Shown: in pieces, positions 52,922 to 61,522 of the stretch
Layout of the letters: each line of letters begins with the position of its first letter
Position numbering within the stretch: the first letter of the stretch is position 1
Assembly (NCBI RefSeq): GCF_004119495.1
Contig: NZ_NRQU01000011.1
Span: 1 to 64,000, forward strand
Source of the DNA: Flavobacterium sp. YO12
GTDB lineage: Bacteria; Bacteroidota; Bacteroidia; Flavobacteriales; Flavobacteriaceae
Reading direction: 5' to 3'
DNA: 64,000 nt
Notes under the pieces: model-generated
The model's input: only the letters and a program-made list of their open reading frames with translations
Database searches by the model: none
What the model was told of the DNA's origin: nothing
Program-made: the position numbers and the translations under genes

Positions 52922-54379
52922 CTACTTTTTCATGATTCCTTTAATAGTCTCTTTTTCATTATGATAAACAAAGTACATAAAGCCTAAAAGCAACGGGATG
53001 CCAACGAAATAATTTTCTCTAAAGCCATAGAAAGAAATTGCCGAGAACACAATCGAAATTCCTAAATAAGCAGATATCTTATTCATATCATATGGTATCG
53101 GGTAATATTTATTTCCTAAAACATAGGAAATTAACATCATGCTTCCGTATGCTGAAATAGTAGCAATTGCTGATCCGTAATAACTGTATTTTGGAATTAA
53201 AAAGTAGTTTAAAACTAATGTTACGATTGCACCAACTATCGAAATGTAGGCTCCAATTTTTGTTTTATCTGTAAGTTTATACCAAACTGATAAATTGTTG
53301 TAGATTCCTAAAAAGAAGTTTGCCAAAATAATTAAGGGTACCACTTTCATTGCTTCCCAATAGGACTTATTATCTAACAAAAGATACTTTAAGACATCGG
53401 CAAAAACAATTACGCCCAATAAAATCAATGAGCCCAAAATCACAAAGTATTTTGTAATAACTGCATATGTTTGAGGGGCATTGGCATTTTTTGCGTGGCT
53501 AAAAAAGAACGGTTCAATTCCTAATCTAAAAGCTGTTGCAAACAAAACCATAAACAAGCCTAATTTATAACAGGCAGAATATGCTCCAACTTCAGATTTT
53601 GCTAAATTCTCAGGTAATAAATAGCCTAACAAAATTTTATCAAAATGCTCGTTAACGGCAAATGCTAAACCTGCAACCAAAATTGGAAGACCGTATTTCA
53701 TCATTTTTTTCCAAAGTACAGGATCAAATTTTCGACCAAGCGACATATAATTTGGTGATAGCACTACAAACGTGGCTAAACTTGCCAGCAGATTGGCAAT
53801 GAAAATATAAGCAATCTGGAAATTTTCTACATATAAGTTATCCCAAACTGAATTAGGATTTGAAGCCGCCAGTTTAGGTAAATAAATCAAAAAGAAAATA
53901 TTCAGCAATAAGTTAATGATAACATTACCTATTTTAATAGCCGCATACATCATTGGACGCTGATTGGCTCTTAACTTAGAAAATGGTACTAAAACCAAAG
54001 CATCTAAAACTAAAATCCAAACAGAATATGTTATATACTGTACATCAACTTCTGCCCAAGCTGCCAAGGTATTTCTAAATATTAAAGCAGCAAATAAAAA
54101 GATTATTGACGACCAAAATATTGATATTGTAGATGTCGCAATTACATTTTTCTTGTCTTCTTCTGCGCTGTAAAATCTAAAAAAAGCCGTTTCCATTCCG
54201 TAGGAAAGTACTACGTTAAAGAAAACCATCCAAGACAAAACAATCGAAACCTCACCATATTCAGCTGTTGGCAAAATACCTGTATATAATCTGACCAGTA
54301 AAAAACTAAGCATTCGGGGTAAAACCGTTGCCAGTCCATAAATCGCAGTTTGTTTGAATAGATTTTTATATAATCCCAA
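52922..54379 (-). CDS. Oligosaccharide flippase (MATE/MOP superfamily, Wzx-like), TTG start
   Basis: The protein has 12-14 hydrophobic segments, beginning [20 protein letters not shown] and ending with basic residues. I chose TTG 54379 as start because it directly precedes GLYKNLFKQ, which is the conserved beginning as I recall it. A second TTG at 54418 would add 13 residues. No ATG exists before about residue 22. It should flip a lipid-linked oligosaccharide across the inner membrane. Confidence 0.82.
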   Translation of the reverse strand: MGLYKNLFKQTAIYGLATVLPRMLSFLLVRLYTGILPTAEYGEVSIVLSWMVFFNVVLSYGMETAFFRFYSAEEDKKNVIATSTISIFWSSIIFLFAALIFRNTLAAWAEVDVQYITYSVWILVLDALVLVPFSKLRANQRPMMYAAIKIGNVIINLLLNIFFLIYLPKLAASNPNSVWDNLYVENFQIAYIFIANLLASLATFVVLSPNYMSLGRKFDPVLWKKMMKYGLPILVAGLAFAVNEHFDKILLGYLLPENLAKSEVGAYSACYKLGLFMVLFATAFRLGIEPFFFSHAKNANAPQTYAVITKYFVILGSLILLGVIVFADVLKYLLLDNKSYWEAMKVVPLIILANFFLGIYNNLSVWYKLTDKTKIGAYISIVGAIVTLVLNYFLIPKYSYYGSAIATISAYGSMMLISYVLGNKYYPIPYDMNKISAYLGISIVFSAISFYGFRENYFVGIPLLLGFMYFVYHNEKETIKGIMKK

Positions 54380-54470
54380 AATAGTTTGTAATAAAGTTCG
54401 TGAAACAAAAATAACCAATTCTTTGGTTTAATAATGCTTTTGAAGGTTCAATAAAAGCTTAACTATTATT

Positions 54471-54917
54471 TTATTTAGTTATTTTATTCTCGTCTAAGAT
54501 TTTTACAAAATGAAACCCTTTTGGATTGTATCCTTGATTATAATAAAAACGATGAGCGCCAAAATTTCCCGTAAAAGCATCCAGAACTATACTACTGCAA
54601 CCTAATGCTTTTGCCTTTTGTTCAATAAAATCAGTTAATAATTTACCAATTCCTTTAGAGCGGTATTCTGGATTTACAACAAAATTGTCAATCTCAAGAT
54701 ATTTCCCTGTCCATAATTTAGTGGCTGACCAACAGCCCGTAAGTCCTACACAAGTTTCATCTTGAAAAACACCAATTTGAATATAATTATGAGGCACCAT
54801 TTCAAGGAGAAACGATTTATACTTTTCTACCGTAATCATTGGGTATAAAAATCTCATTGTGTCGATTTGGTCCAACATCTCTTCTATCGAAGTAAGCTCA
54901 CGTATTTGTAAATTCAT
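54471..54917 (-). CDS. GNAT family N-acetyltransferase
   Basis: The 148-residue protein has the acetyl-CoA pyrophosphate loop RSKGIGKLL preceded by VNPEY, and the final HRFYYNQGYNPKGFHF of GNAT enzymes. Substrate is unknown. It is the last gene before the gap ahead of the ATP synthase operon. Confidence 0.87.
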   Translation of the reverse strand: MNLQIRELTSIEEMLDQIDTMRFLYPMITVEKYKSFLLEMVPHNYIQIGVFQDETCVGLTGCWSATKLWTGKYLEIDNFVVNPEYRSKGIGKLLTDFIEQKAKALGCSSIVLDAFTGNFGAHRFYYNQGYNPKGFHFVKILDENKITK

Positions 54918-54934
54918 AATATAAAAATAGACTT

Positions 54935-54942
54935 CAAAAATA
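54935..54942 (-). promoter_or_regulatory. -7 element upstream of the GNAT gene
   Basis: On the minus strand the sequence is TATTTTTG, a match to TAnnTTTG, 17 bases before the ATG at 54917. Confidence 0.35.
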
Positions 54943-55170
54943 CTTATTTTTTTGCTCTCTGTATAATAAGATAAAAAGCAAACATGTTAAATCTATAATA
55001 AAGAGAAAAAATTTTGTAATTTTTCTAGGAGTCTTCTTGATAACTTTGTTGTACAGGGAATGAGAAAAGCTACAACGCAACCCTAAAAAAGCAAAGCATT
55101 GGGACTAATAAAGCTAGTTTGTTCCCATAAAAGACAAAGCAGACAGAGGTGATAAATCTGTTCAATAATT
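54943..55170. other. Gene-free gap with possible structured RNA
   Basis: No open frame of note lies here. The part 55030-55160 looks less AT-rich than the surroundings and has short pairings (for example TTGGGAC with GTTCCCA, about 55098-55128; AGGGAATG with CAACCCT). This could be a small RNA or a decayed gene. I cannot assign it to a known RNA family. Confidence 0.25.
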
Positions 55171-55228
55171 TTATAAAATGGTAATGGTTCTCAATTTTTA
55201 GGGTAAATTGAGAATCACCATTTTATAA
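55171..55228. repeat. Long hairpin downstream of the ATP synthase operon
   Basis: TTATAAAATGGT…TTCTCAATTT (55171-55197) pairs with AAATTGAGAA…ACCATTTTATAA (55205-55228), broken only by a small bulge, with a 7-base loop. It may be a second, fail-safe terminator behind the one at 55261-55292. Confidence 0.6.
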
Positions 55229-55260
55229 GTTAACTAGAAAATACAAAACTATTATACAAA

Positions 55261-55292
55261 AAAAGAGCCGACAAGTAATTGTCGGCTCTTTT
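55261..55292 (-). terminator. Rho-independent terminator of the atp operon
   Basis: AAAAGAGCCGACAA (55261-55274) and TTGTCGGCTCTTTT (55279-55292) are perfectly complementary with a four-base loop, 18 bases after the atpG stop. Confidence 0.9.
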
Positions 55293-55309
55293 AGTATTTC
55301 ATTATTAAA

Positions 55310-56170
55310 TTATCCGTTCAAAGCTTCTGCTCCACCAACGATCTCTAAGATTTCGTTTGTAATCGCAGCTTGACGTGCTTTGTTGTACGTTAATTTTAAC
55401 TGGTTTCTTAATTCTGTTGCGTTGTCAGTTGCTTTGTGCATAGCTGTCATACGCGCTCCGTGTTCTGAAGCAAATGAATCGCGAATACCTTTATATAATT
55501 GTGTTTTTAAAGACTTAGGAATCAAAGTCAAAACAATTTCTTCTTTTGAAGGTTCGAAAATATAATCTCCAGCAGAAACTGATACATCAGATTTTAAAGG
55601 TGCTAAAGGCAAAAATTGTTCTGTTTGAACGATTTGAGTCGCAGCATTTTTAAACTGATTGTAGATTAACTCGATTCTGTCATATTCTCCAGAAACGAAT
55701 TTTTCAGTCAAATTATCAGCAATTCCAGCAACATTTTCAAAAGTTAAATGATCAAAAATTGCGTTATGATGACCGTGAACTTTATGAGTTTTGCTTAAAA
55801 CATCGTTTCCTTTTTTACCAATAGCAAAAACATCAACTTGTTTTCCAGCGTAAAAATCAGTACGATTTTTAACTTCTTTAATAATATTTGAATTGAATGC
55901 ACCACATAAACCTCTATTTGAAGTTATAGCTACAAGCAATACTTTTTTTACTTCACGTTGTGTTGTGTAATCTCCTCCAACTTCACCTTCAAGTGTAGCC
56001 GAAAGATTTTGCAGTAACTCCGTTAACTTCTCGGCATAAGGACGCATTGCAGTGATTGCATCTTGTGCCTTCTTAAGCTTTGCAGCAGAAACCATTTTCA
56101 TTGCCGATGTAATCTGCATCGTCGATGAAACGGAAGTAATTCTATTACGGATTTCCTTTAAATTTGCCAT
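55310..56170 (-). CDS. atpG: F1 ATP synthase gamma subunit
   Basis: The 286-residue rotor subunit begins MANLKEIRNRITSV, has the SNRGLCGAFN motif and the C-terminal helix NKARQAAITNEILEIVGGAEA. It is the central stalk that turns within the alpha/beta ring. It is the last gene of this operon; beta and epsilon genes do not follow. A 90-base gap with an inverted repeat separates it from atpA. Confidence 0.97.
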   Translation of the reverse strand: MANLKEIRNRITSVSSTMQITSAMKMVSAAKLKKAQDAITAMRPYAEKLTELLQNLSATLEGEVGGDYTTQREVKKVLLVAITSNRGLCGAFNSNIIKEVKNRTDFYAGKQVDVFAIGKKGNDVLSKTHKVHGHHNAIFDHLTFENVAGIADNLTEKFVSGEYDRIELIYNQFKNAATQIVQTEQFLPLAPLKSDVSVSAGDYIFEPSKEEIVLTLIPKSLKTQLYKGIRDSFASEHGARMTAMHKATDNATELRNQLKLTYNKARQAAITNEILEIVGGAEALNG

Positions 56171-56198
56171 CTATTAATTAGAAAATGTGACAATTTGA

Positions 56199-56264
56199 AA
56201 ATTAGATAATTAGATTAATGTGAAAACATTCTCTAATTATCTAATTTACCAATTATCTAATTAG
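56199..56264. repeat. Inverted repeat in the atpA-atpG gap
   Basis: AAATTAGATAATTAGA (56199-56214) is exactly complementary to 56232-56247, and a third copy of the word (AATTATCTAATTAG, 56251-56264) overlaps the end of atpA. It is the same word-repeat style as the elements between the pigment genes, here inside an operon. Confidence 0.6.
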
Positions 56265-57838
56265 TTATATTTTGCTGAAATTTCTTTTGCTGCTTTTTCG
56301 ATAACATCAGTAATGTTGTCATCTAATTTTCCAGCTTTCAACGCGTTAAGCGTATCTTTATGTTTACTGTTTAAGTAAGCTAAGAAATCTGCTTCAAATT
56401 CTTTTACTTTATTTACAGGAACGTTTCTTAATAAGTTTTTAGAACCAGCGTAAATAATAGCTACTTGATTTTCTACTGTATAAGGATCGTTAAGACCTTG
56501 TTTCAAGATTTCAACGTTTCTTTTTCCTTTTTCAATTACGTTTAATGTAACTGAATCTAAGTCAGAACCAAATTTAGCGAAAGCTTCTAATTCACGGAAT
56601 TGAGCTTGATCTAATTTTAAAGTTCCAGAAACTTTTTTCATTGATTTAATCTGAGCATTACCTCCAACACGAGATACAGAGATACCTACGTTAATTGCAG
56701 GACGAACTCCAGAGTTGAACAAATCTCCATCAAGGAAAATCTGACCATCTGTAATCGAAATTACGTTTGTTGGAATATATGCAGAAACGTCACCAGCTTG
56801 AGTTTCGATAATTGGCAATGCAGTTAATGAACCACCACCTTTTACGATAGACTTGATAGAATCTGGTAAATCATTCATGCTTTTAGCAATACCATCATCA
56901 GCGATTACTTTACAAGCACGCTCTAATAAACGAGAGTGTAAGTAGAAAACGTCTCCAGGGTAAGCCTCACGTCCCGGTGGTCTTCTTAATAAAAGAGAAA
57001 CCTCACGGTAAGCAACAGCTTGCTTAGATAAATCATCATACACGATAAGTGCTGGACGACCTGAATCTCTAAAATACTCACCAATTGCAGCACCTGCGAA
57101 AGGAGCATAAACTTGCATTGGAGCTGGATCAGAAGCATTAGCTGCAACGATAACTGTATAAGCCATTGCGCCTTTTTCTTCTAACATTTTTGCGATTCCT
57201 GCTACAGTTGAAGCTTTTTGCCCAATTGCAACATATATACAGAATACAGGTTTTCCTGCATCGTAAAATTCTTTTTGATTTAAGATTGTATCGATACAAA
57301 CAGTTGATTTACCTGTTTGACGGTCACCAATTACAAGCTCACGTTGTCCACGACCTACTGGGATCATAGCATCTACTGCTTTTACTCCAGTTTGTAATGG
57401 CTCAGTTACTGGCTGACGAAATACAACACCAGGTGCTTTTCTTTCTAAAGGCATTTCATATAATGTTCCGCCAATTGGTCCTTTTCCGTCAATTGGAAAA
57501 CCAAGAGTGTTCACTACACGTCCTACCATTTGCTCACCTACTTTAAGAGAAGCAATACGTTGAGTTCTTTTTGCAGTAGATCCTTCTTTAATTCCTGTTG
57601 ATGGTCCTAAAAGTACCACACCAACATTGTCTTCTTCAAGATTCAATACGATACCTTCCATACCGTTATCAAATTCTACTAACTCACCATATTGAACATT
57701 AGACAGCCCGTAAACACGAGCAATACCATCTCCAACTTGAAGTACTGTTCCTACTTCCTCCAGCGTAGCACCAGATTCAAAACCTTCTACTTGCTTTCTT
57801 AATATTGCTGAAATTTCAGCAGGTTTGATTTCCGCCAT
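56261..57838 (-). CDS. atpA: F1 ATP synthase alpha subunit
   Basis: The 525-residue protein has the Walker [10 protein letters not shown] (about 170), the Walker B-like [17 protein letters not shown] and the [21 protein letters not shown] signature. It forms the regulatory, non-catalytic sites of the F1 ring. Length is normal. Confidence 0.98.
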   Translation of the reverse strand: MAEIKPAEISAILRKQVEGFESGATLEEVGTVLQVGDGIARVYGLSNVQYGELVEFDNGMEGIVLNLEEDNVGVVLLGPSTGIKEGSTAKRTQRIASLKVGEQMVGRVVNTLGFPIDGKGPIGGTLYEMPLERKAPGVVFRQPVTEPLQTGVKAVDAMIPVGRGQRELVIGDRQTGKSTVCIDTILNQKEFYDAGKPVFCIYVAIGQKASTVAGIAKMLEEKGAMAYTVIVAANASDPAPMQVYAPFAGAAIGEYFRDSGRPALIVYDDLSKQAVAYREVSLLLRRPPGREAYPGDVFYLHSRLLERACKVIADDGIAKSMNDLPDSIKSIVKGGGSLTALPIIETQAGDVSAYIPTNVISITDGQIFLDGDLFNSGVRPAINVGISVSRVGGNAQIKSMKKVSGTLKLDQAQFRELEAFAKFGSDLDSVTLNVIEKGKRNVEILKQGLNDPYTVENQVAIIYAGSKNLLRNVPVNKVKEFEADFLAYLNSKHKDTLNALKAGKLDDNITDVIEKAAKEISAKYN

Positions 57839-57876
57839 CTTAATTTATAATTTAGACACTTTTATGTGTAATAAAA

Positions 57877-58410
57877 CTAATTACTTAACTCTCTTTTTAA
57901 TACTTGCAATCTGTTTGCAACAGATGCATTGTATTGATTATCACCTATTCTTAAAATAAATCCACCAATAATTGAAGGATCTACTATATTTTCAATTGTA
58001 ATTTTCTTATCTGACAAAGTTGCAATTTTAGCTAAAACTTTAGCTTCTAATGCAGCATCCATTGGAATTGCAGTTGTAACTTTTGCAGTTTCAACTCCGT
58101 TGCTTTCGTCAAATAATTTATTGTATTCTACTGCAATTGCATCTAGAATTTCAAATCTTTTGTTTTCGAATAATAAATGAAATAAACCTTTAGTTACGCC
58201 ATTTACATTTGCAAAAACCTCTAAAAGAGCACTTTCTTTAACTTCAACTTTTGTAGTTTGGTTTTGAATAAATGCGCTTAATTCTGAATTATTTTCAATC
58301 GCTGATGCAATTGATTTCATATCGTTATTTACAGCTTCGGCAACACCTTTAGAGTTTGCTAAGTCTAGAATTGCTTTTGCATAACGAATTGCTGCTCTTG
58401 TACTTGCCAT
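57877..58410 (-). CDS. atpH: F1 ATP synthase delta subunit
   Basis: The 177-residue protein starts MASTRAAIRYAKAILDLA and has the typical ending GGFILRIGDNQYNASVANRL. It links F1 to the peripheral stalk. It sits four bases after atpF. Confidence 0.95.
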   Translation of the reverse strand: MASTRAAIRYAKAILDLANSKGVAEAVNNDMKSIASAIENNSELSAFIQNQTTKVEVKESALLEVFANVNGVTKGLFHLLFENKRFEILDAIAVEYNKLFDESNGVETAKVTTAIPMDAALEAKVLAKIATLSDKKITIENIVDPSIIGGFILRIGDNQYNASVANRLQVLKRELSN

Positions 58411-58414
58411 AATC

Positions 58415-58906
58415 TTAGTTTAACTTTACGTCACCCAACATTTTCTCTACTAATTTAGTTTGAGATTCTTTGTTAGATAATTCTTCTTTCAATAATTTTT
58501 CAGCGATGCTTAAAGATAGACTTGAAACTTGTGATTTCAATTCTGCCATTGCAGCATTTTTTTCACTTTCGATAGCCGCTTTAGCTTGCTCAATTAATTT
58601 TTGACCTTGCTCTTGTGCATCGTTTTTAGAATCAGCAATAATTTGCTCTCTCATTTCACGTGCTTCTTTCAACATAGCATCACGTTCTGCACGAGCTTCT
58701 TTTAAAATACGCTCATTATCTGCAGTTAAGTTTTCCATTTCTCTGCGAGCAGCTTCTGCTGAAGCTAACGCATTGTTGATAGATTCCTCACGGCTTTTTA
58801 CAGCTCCTAAAATTGGTTTCCAAGCAAATTTTGCTAAAAGAATAAAGAAAACAATAAAGATAATTGTTGTCCAAAAAATTAAACTTTCCGGTGAAGTTAA
58901 TTGCAT
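58415..58906 (-). CDS. atpF: F0 ATP synthase b subunit
   Basis: The 163-residue protein has one N-terminal membrane helix (about 8-27) and a long charged coiled coil with Ala-rich repeats, the peripheral stalk. Start and length are normal. Confidence 0.95.
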   Translation of the reverse strand: MQLTSPESLIFWTTIIFIVFFILLAKFAWKPILGAVKSREESINNALASAEAARREMENLTADNERILKEARAERDAMLKEAREMREQIIADSKNDAQEQGQKLIEQAKAAIESEKNAAMAELKSQVSSLSLSIAEKLLKEELSNKESQTKLVEKMLGDVKLN

Positions 58907-58945
58907 AACATTATATGTTTAAAAATTGTTTGTCGTTTTTTTAAA

Positions 58946-58980
58946 AAAACTTCCTGAAGCCAACCGCTGCAGGAAGTTTT
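58946..58980 (-). terminator. Terminator-like hairpin between atpE and atpF
   Basis: AAAACTTCCTG (58946-58956) pairs with CAGGAAGTTTT (58970-58980) within the operon, nine bases after the atpE stop. On the minus-strand transcript it is followed by U-rich sequence. It could attenuate or protect mRNA, allowing more c subunit than the downstream subunits. Confidence 0.6.
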
Positions 58981-58989
58981 AAGTTTTAA

Positions 58990-59208
<219 letters not shown>

Positions 59209-59230
59209 TTAATAATTAAAAAAACTCTGA

Positions 59231-60406
59231 TTAATGGTGATCGTGCTCTTCAACAGCCTGACCAATAAATAATGCTGAAAGCAATGTAAATACATATGCT
59301 TGTAATGCAGCAACTAACATCTCTAATACACTCATGAATAGTACAAATGCTCCAGAAACTGGTCCAATTGCAACTGATTTAAATATGAAGATTAAAGAAA
59401 CTAAACTCAAGATAATAATATGCCCTGCAGTAATGTTTGCAAACAAACGAATCATTAACGCGAATGGCTTAGTAAGCATTCCGATGATTTCTACAGGAAT
59501 CATAATTGGAGCTAACCACACAGGAACTCCTGGTGTATTAAAAATATGTCCCCAATAATTTTTGTTTCCGCTTAAAGTTGTAACTACAAAAGTGATAAAT
59601 GCCATTACAAATGTAAAGTAAATATTTCCTGTTAAGTTTGAACTGAATGGGAAGAATGGAATTAAACCGATAAGGTTATTAATCCAGATAAAGAAAAAGA
59701 TAGTTAAAAGATACGGCATGTATTTAGCATACTTTTTTGTTCCTATATTAGGAATAGCAATTTCGTCTCTAACAAAAGTAACAAGCGGCTCTAAAAATCC
59801 AGCCAATCCTTTTGGTGCTTTGTCGTTTTTCTTGTATGATCTTGCAACCGCAAAAAACATAACAAACAAAATAATTGCCGACATTAACATTGAGAAAACA
59901 TTTTTTGTAATAGAGAAATCTAAAGGTCTTGCATCAAAAGCAAAAGCTCCGTTATCTTTTACATCTTGTGACAATCCTTCAAATTTGTCAGCGTAAAAAA
60001 TTATTTCCTTATAACGAACAAATTTTTGACCATTGATATCAACTACATGTTCTCCTGAATTGTCGTGGTGAAATTTTGCAGATGAAAAAATCTCTAAACC
60101 ATTTGCAGTCCATAAAATAACTGGAAGGCTAAAAGAGATTGGATGACCATCCCAGTCAGCAATATGAAAATCGTGAGCATCTCCAGTATGCGCATTGATT
60201 AATTCACTAGCGTTAAACTCTTCTTCAACTTTATGAGCAACAGTTTCTCCGTGGCCGTTTGTCTCTGCATGACTTCCTTCTGCTAATTCGACATTTTCGT
60301 GTGCAGCTGAAACACTGTCAACAGGCGTTGATGCGAAATTTATCGACGAAGTAAGTGCTAATAAGGTAACTAATAAGTACTGAACTGGTTTATTGGAAAT
60401 TATCAT
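59231..60406 (-). CDS. atpB: F0 ATP synthase a subunit with long N-terminal extension
   Basis: The 391-residue protein has the a-subunit core with the essential Arg in LMIRLFANITAGH and later helices. An N-terminal extension of about 150 residues holds a signal-like segment (1-25), a His/Glu-rich stretch (about 35-80: SHAETNGHGETVAH) and a domain before the first core helix. Long a subunits are known in Bacteroidetes. The C-terminal end is EEHDHH. Confidence 0.94.
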   Translation of the reverse strand: MIISNKPVQYLLVTLLALTSSINFASTPVDSVSAAHENVELAEGSHAETNGHGETVAHKVEEEFNASELINAHTGDAHDFHIADWDGHPISFSLPVILWTANGLEIFSSAKFHHDNSGEHVVDINGQKFVRYKEIIFYADKFEGLSQDVKDNGAFAFDARPLDFSITKNVFSMLMSAIILFVMFFAVARSYKKNDKAPKGLAGFLEPLVTFVRDEIAIPNIGTKKYAKYMPYLLTIFFFIWINNLIGLIPFFPFSSNLTGNIYFTFVMAFITFVVTTLSGNKNYWGHIFNTPGVPVWLAPIMIPVEIIGMLTKPFALMIRLFANITAGHIIILSLVSLIFIFKSVAIGPVSGAFVLFMSVLEMLVAALQAYVFTLLSALFIGQAVEEHDHH

Positions 60407-60447
60407 TATTAAAACTGTATCTAATTTTAGGTTTCAAAAATTTTTTG

Positions 60448-60455
60448 CAAAGGTA
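60448..60455 (-). promoter_or_regulatory. -7 element of the atpB promoter
   Basis: On the minus strand TACCTTTG followed by CA matches TAnnTTTG, 41 bases before the atpB ATG. The -33 region has no clear TTTG. It would allow the F0F1 genes to be transcribed apart from the upstream small genes. Confidence 0.5.
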
Positions 60456-60539
60456 CATTTTTAATTTAAAACTGAAAATATATCGATATAATTTTTAAAA
60501 TTTCCGTTTCAAAATGCGATATATTTAATAATGAGACTA

Positions 60540-60923
60540 TTAACCCTTGTTTATAAGCCTAATTGTAAAGACTGTCTCAAAAAGTAAAAACAAAAAATAA
60601 GGGATAAAAAACGCGCTTACATCTACTATAGGATTTGCAACGCCTGACTTTATAAACGGAATTAGGAAAACAACAGCCGCCATCATTCTAAAAAAACTAG
60701 CGCCAAGAAACGTAAAACCGGTATAAGTGGAGAAATTTTTATTGATATAAATAAGTAAAAGATATACTAAAAAAGTGGCCAAAATATTGAACAAATAAAT
60801 ACTCCATGCCGCATAGAAAAAATTATACTTCTCAGATAAAGACTGCATTATAAAATACTGAGCAGCAAACAACACAATTGAAAAAGGGATAAAATACTTT
60901 AGGAAATCTACAGTTCTATTCAT
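60540..60923 (-). CDS. Small four-helix membrane protein (possibly DUF6168)
   Basis: The 127-residue protein has four predicted membrane helices and almost no soluble part. Position between the AtpZ-like gene and atpB suggests a role like AtpI (c-ring assembly or ion supply). From memory the Flavobacteriaceae family DUF6168 sits here. Its start overlaps the AtpZ-like stop by one base. Confidence 0.7.
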   Translation of the reverse strand: MNRTVDFLKYFIPFSIVLFAAQYFIMQSLSEKYNFFYAAWSIYLFNILATFLVYLLLIYINKNFSTYTGFTFLGASFFRMMAAVVFLIPFIKSGVANPIVDVSAFFIPYFLFLLFETVFTIRLINKG

Positions 60924-61144
60924 TACTTGTTTAAATTTTTAACTTGTCTGATGACATTATAAAGTGCTAAAAAAACAGAGAATAAAGAAAGAACAATTGT
61001 CCAAAGCGATCCTCCGTTAGAATACTTTTCGTCTAACCAGATGCCAAAGTAACTAAATAAAAAAATAATTATCCCCATTTGAAAGGGGATATTTATAAGT
61101 GCAATCCATTTGTTATTTTGTTTATTATTCGGATCCTTATCCAT
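60923..61144 (-). CDS. AtpZ/AtpI-family protein
   Basis: The 73-residue protein has two membrane helices (about 12-32 and 45-66) around GIWLDEKYSNGG, the AtpZ family pattern. AtpZ/AtpI proteins aid ATP synthase c-ring assembly and Mg2+ or Ca2+ transport. It overlaps the bactofilin gene by 8 bases. Confidence 0.83.
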   Translation of the reverse strand: MDKDPNNKQNNKWIALINIPFQMGIIIFLFSYFGIWLDEKYSNGGSLWTIVLSLFSVFLALYNVIRQVKNLNK

Positions 61145-61520
61145 TTTTTAGAGTTACTTCCTTATTGTTAGTTATCATGGTACAAGTTGCTGTAAATTCA
61201 GCTCCAGGTTCTATAGAAAGTTTTCCAACGGCAACTTCGCCGTGAATTTGTGCAGATTCTTTAATATTAAGGATTTCAAGAACTTTAATTTTTCCACGAA
61301 ATTCGCCTTCAATATCTGCGTTGTTACAAATGATCTCTCCTTTTACAACACCGCTTGCTCCAATGACTAATTTTCCTTCGGATGTAAAATTTCCAATCAA
61401 TTCGCCGTCAAGCCTAAAATCAGCTTTTGAAACAATATCTCCTATTATAGAGGTTCCTTCAACAATTCTATTTGTTTTTCCTAGAAGTTCTGTTCCGTTT
61501 TTTTTTACTTTATCAAACAT
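61137..61520 (-). CDS. Bactofilin (polymer-forming cytoskeletal protein)
   Basis: The 127-residue protein has the bactofilin beta-helix with repeating short strands (GKLVIGASGVVKGEIIC, IEGEFRGKIKVLEILNI, AQIHGEVAVGKLSI) starting about residue 25. Bactofilins polymerise without nucleotides and place envelope machinery. It lies two bases after the sprE-like gene, suggesting a link between cytoskeleton and gliding/secretion proteins. Confidence 0.9.
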   Translation of the reverse strand: MFDKVKKNGTELLGKTNRIVEGTSIIGDIVSKADFRLDGELIGNFTSEGKLVIGASGVVKGEIICNNADIEGEFRGKIKVLEILNIKESAQIHGEVAVGKLSIEPGAEFTATCTMITNNKEVTLKNG

Positions 61521-61522
61521 TA

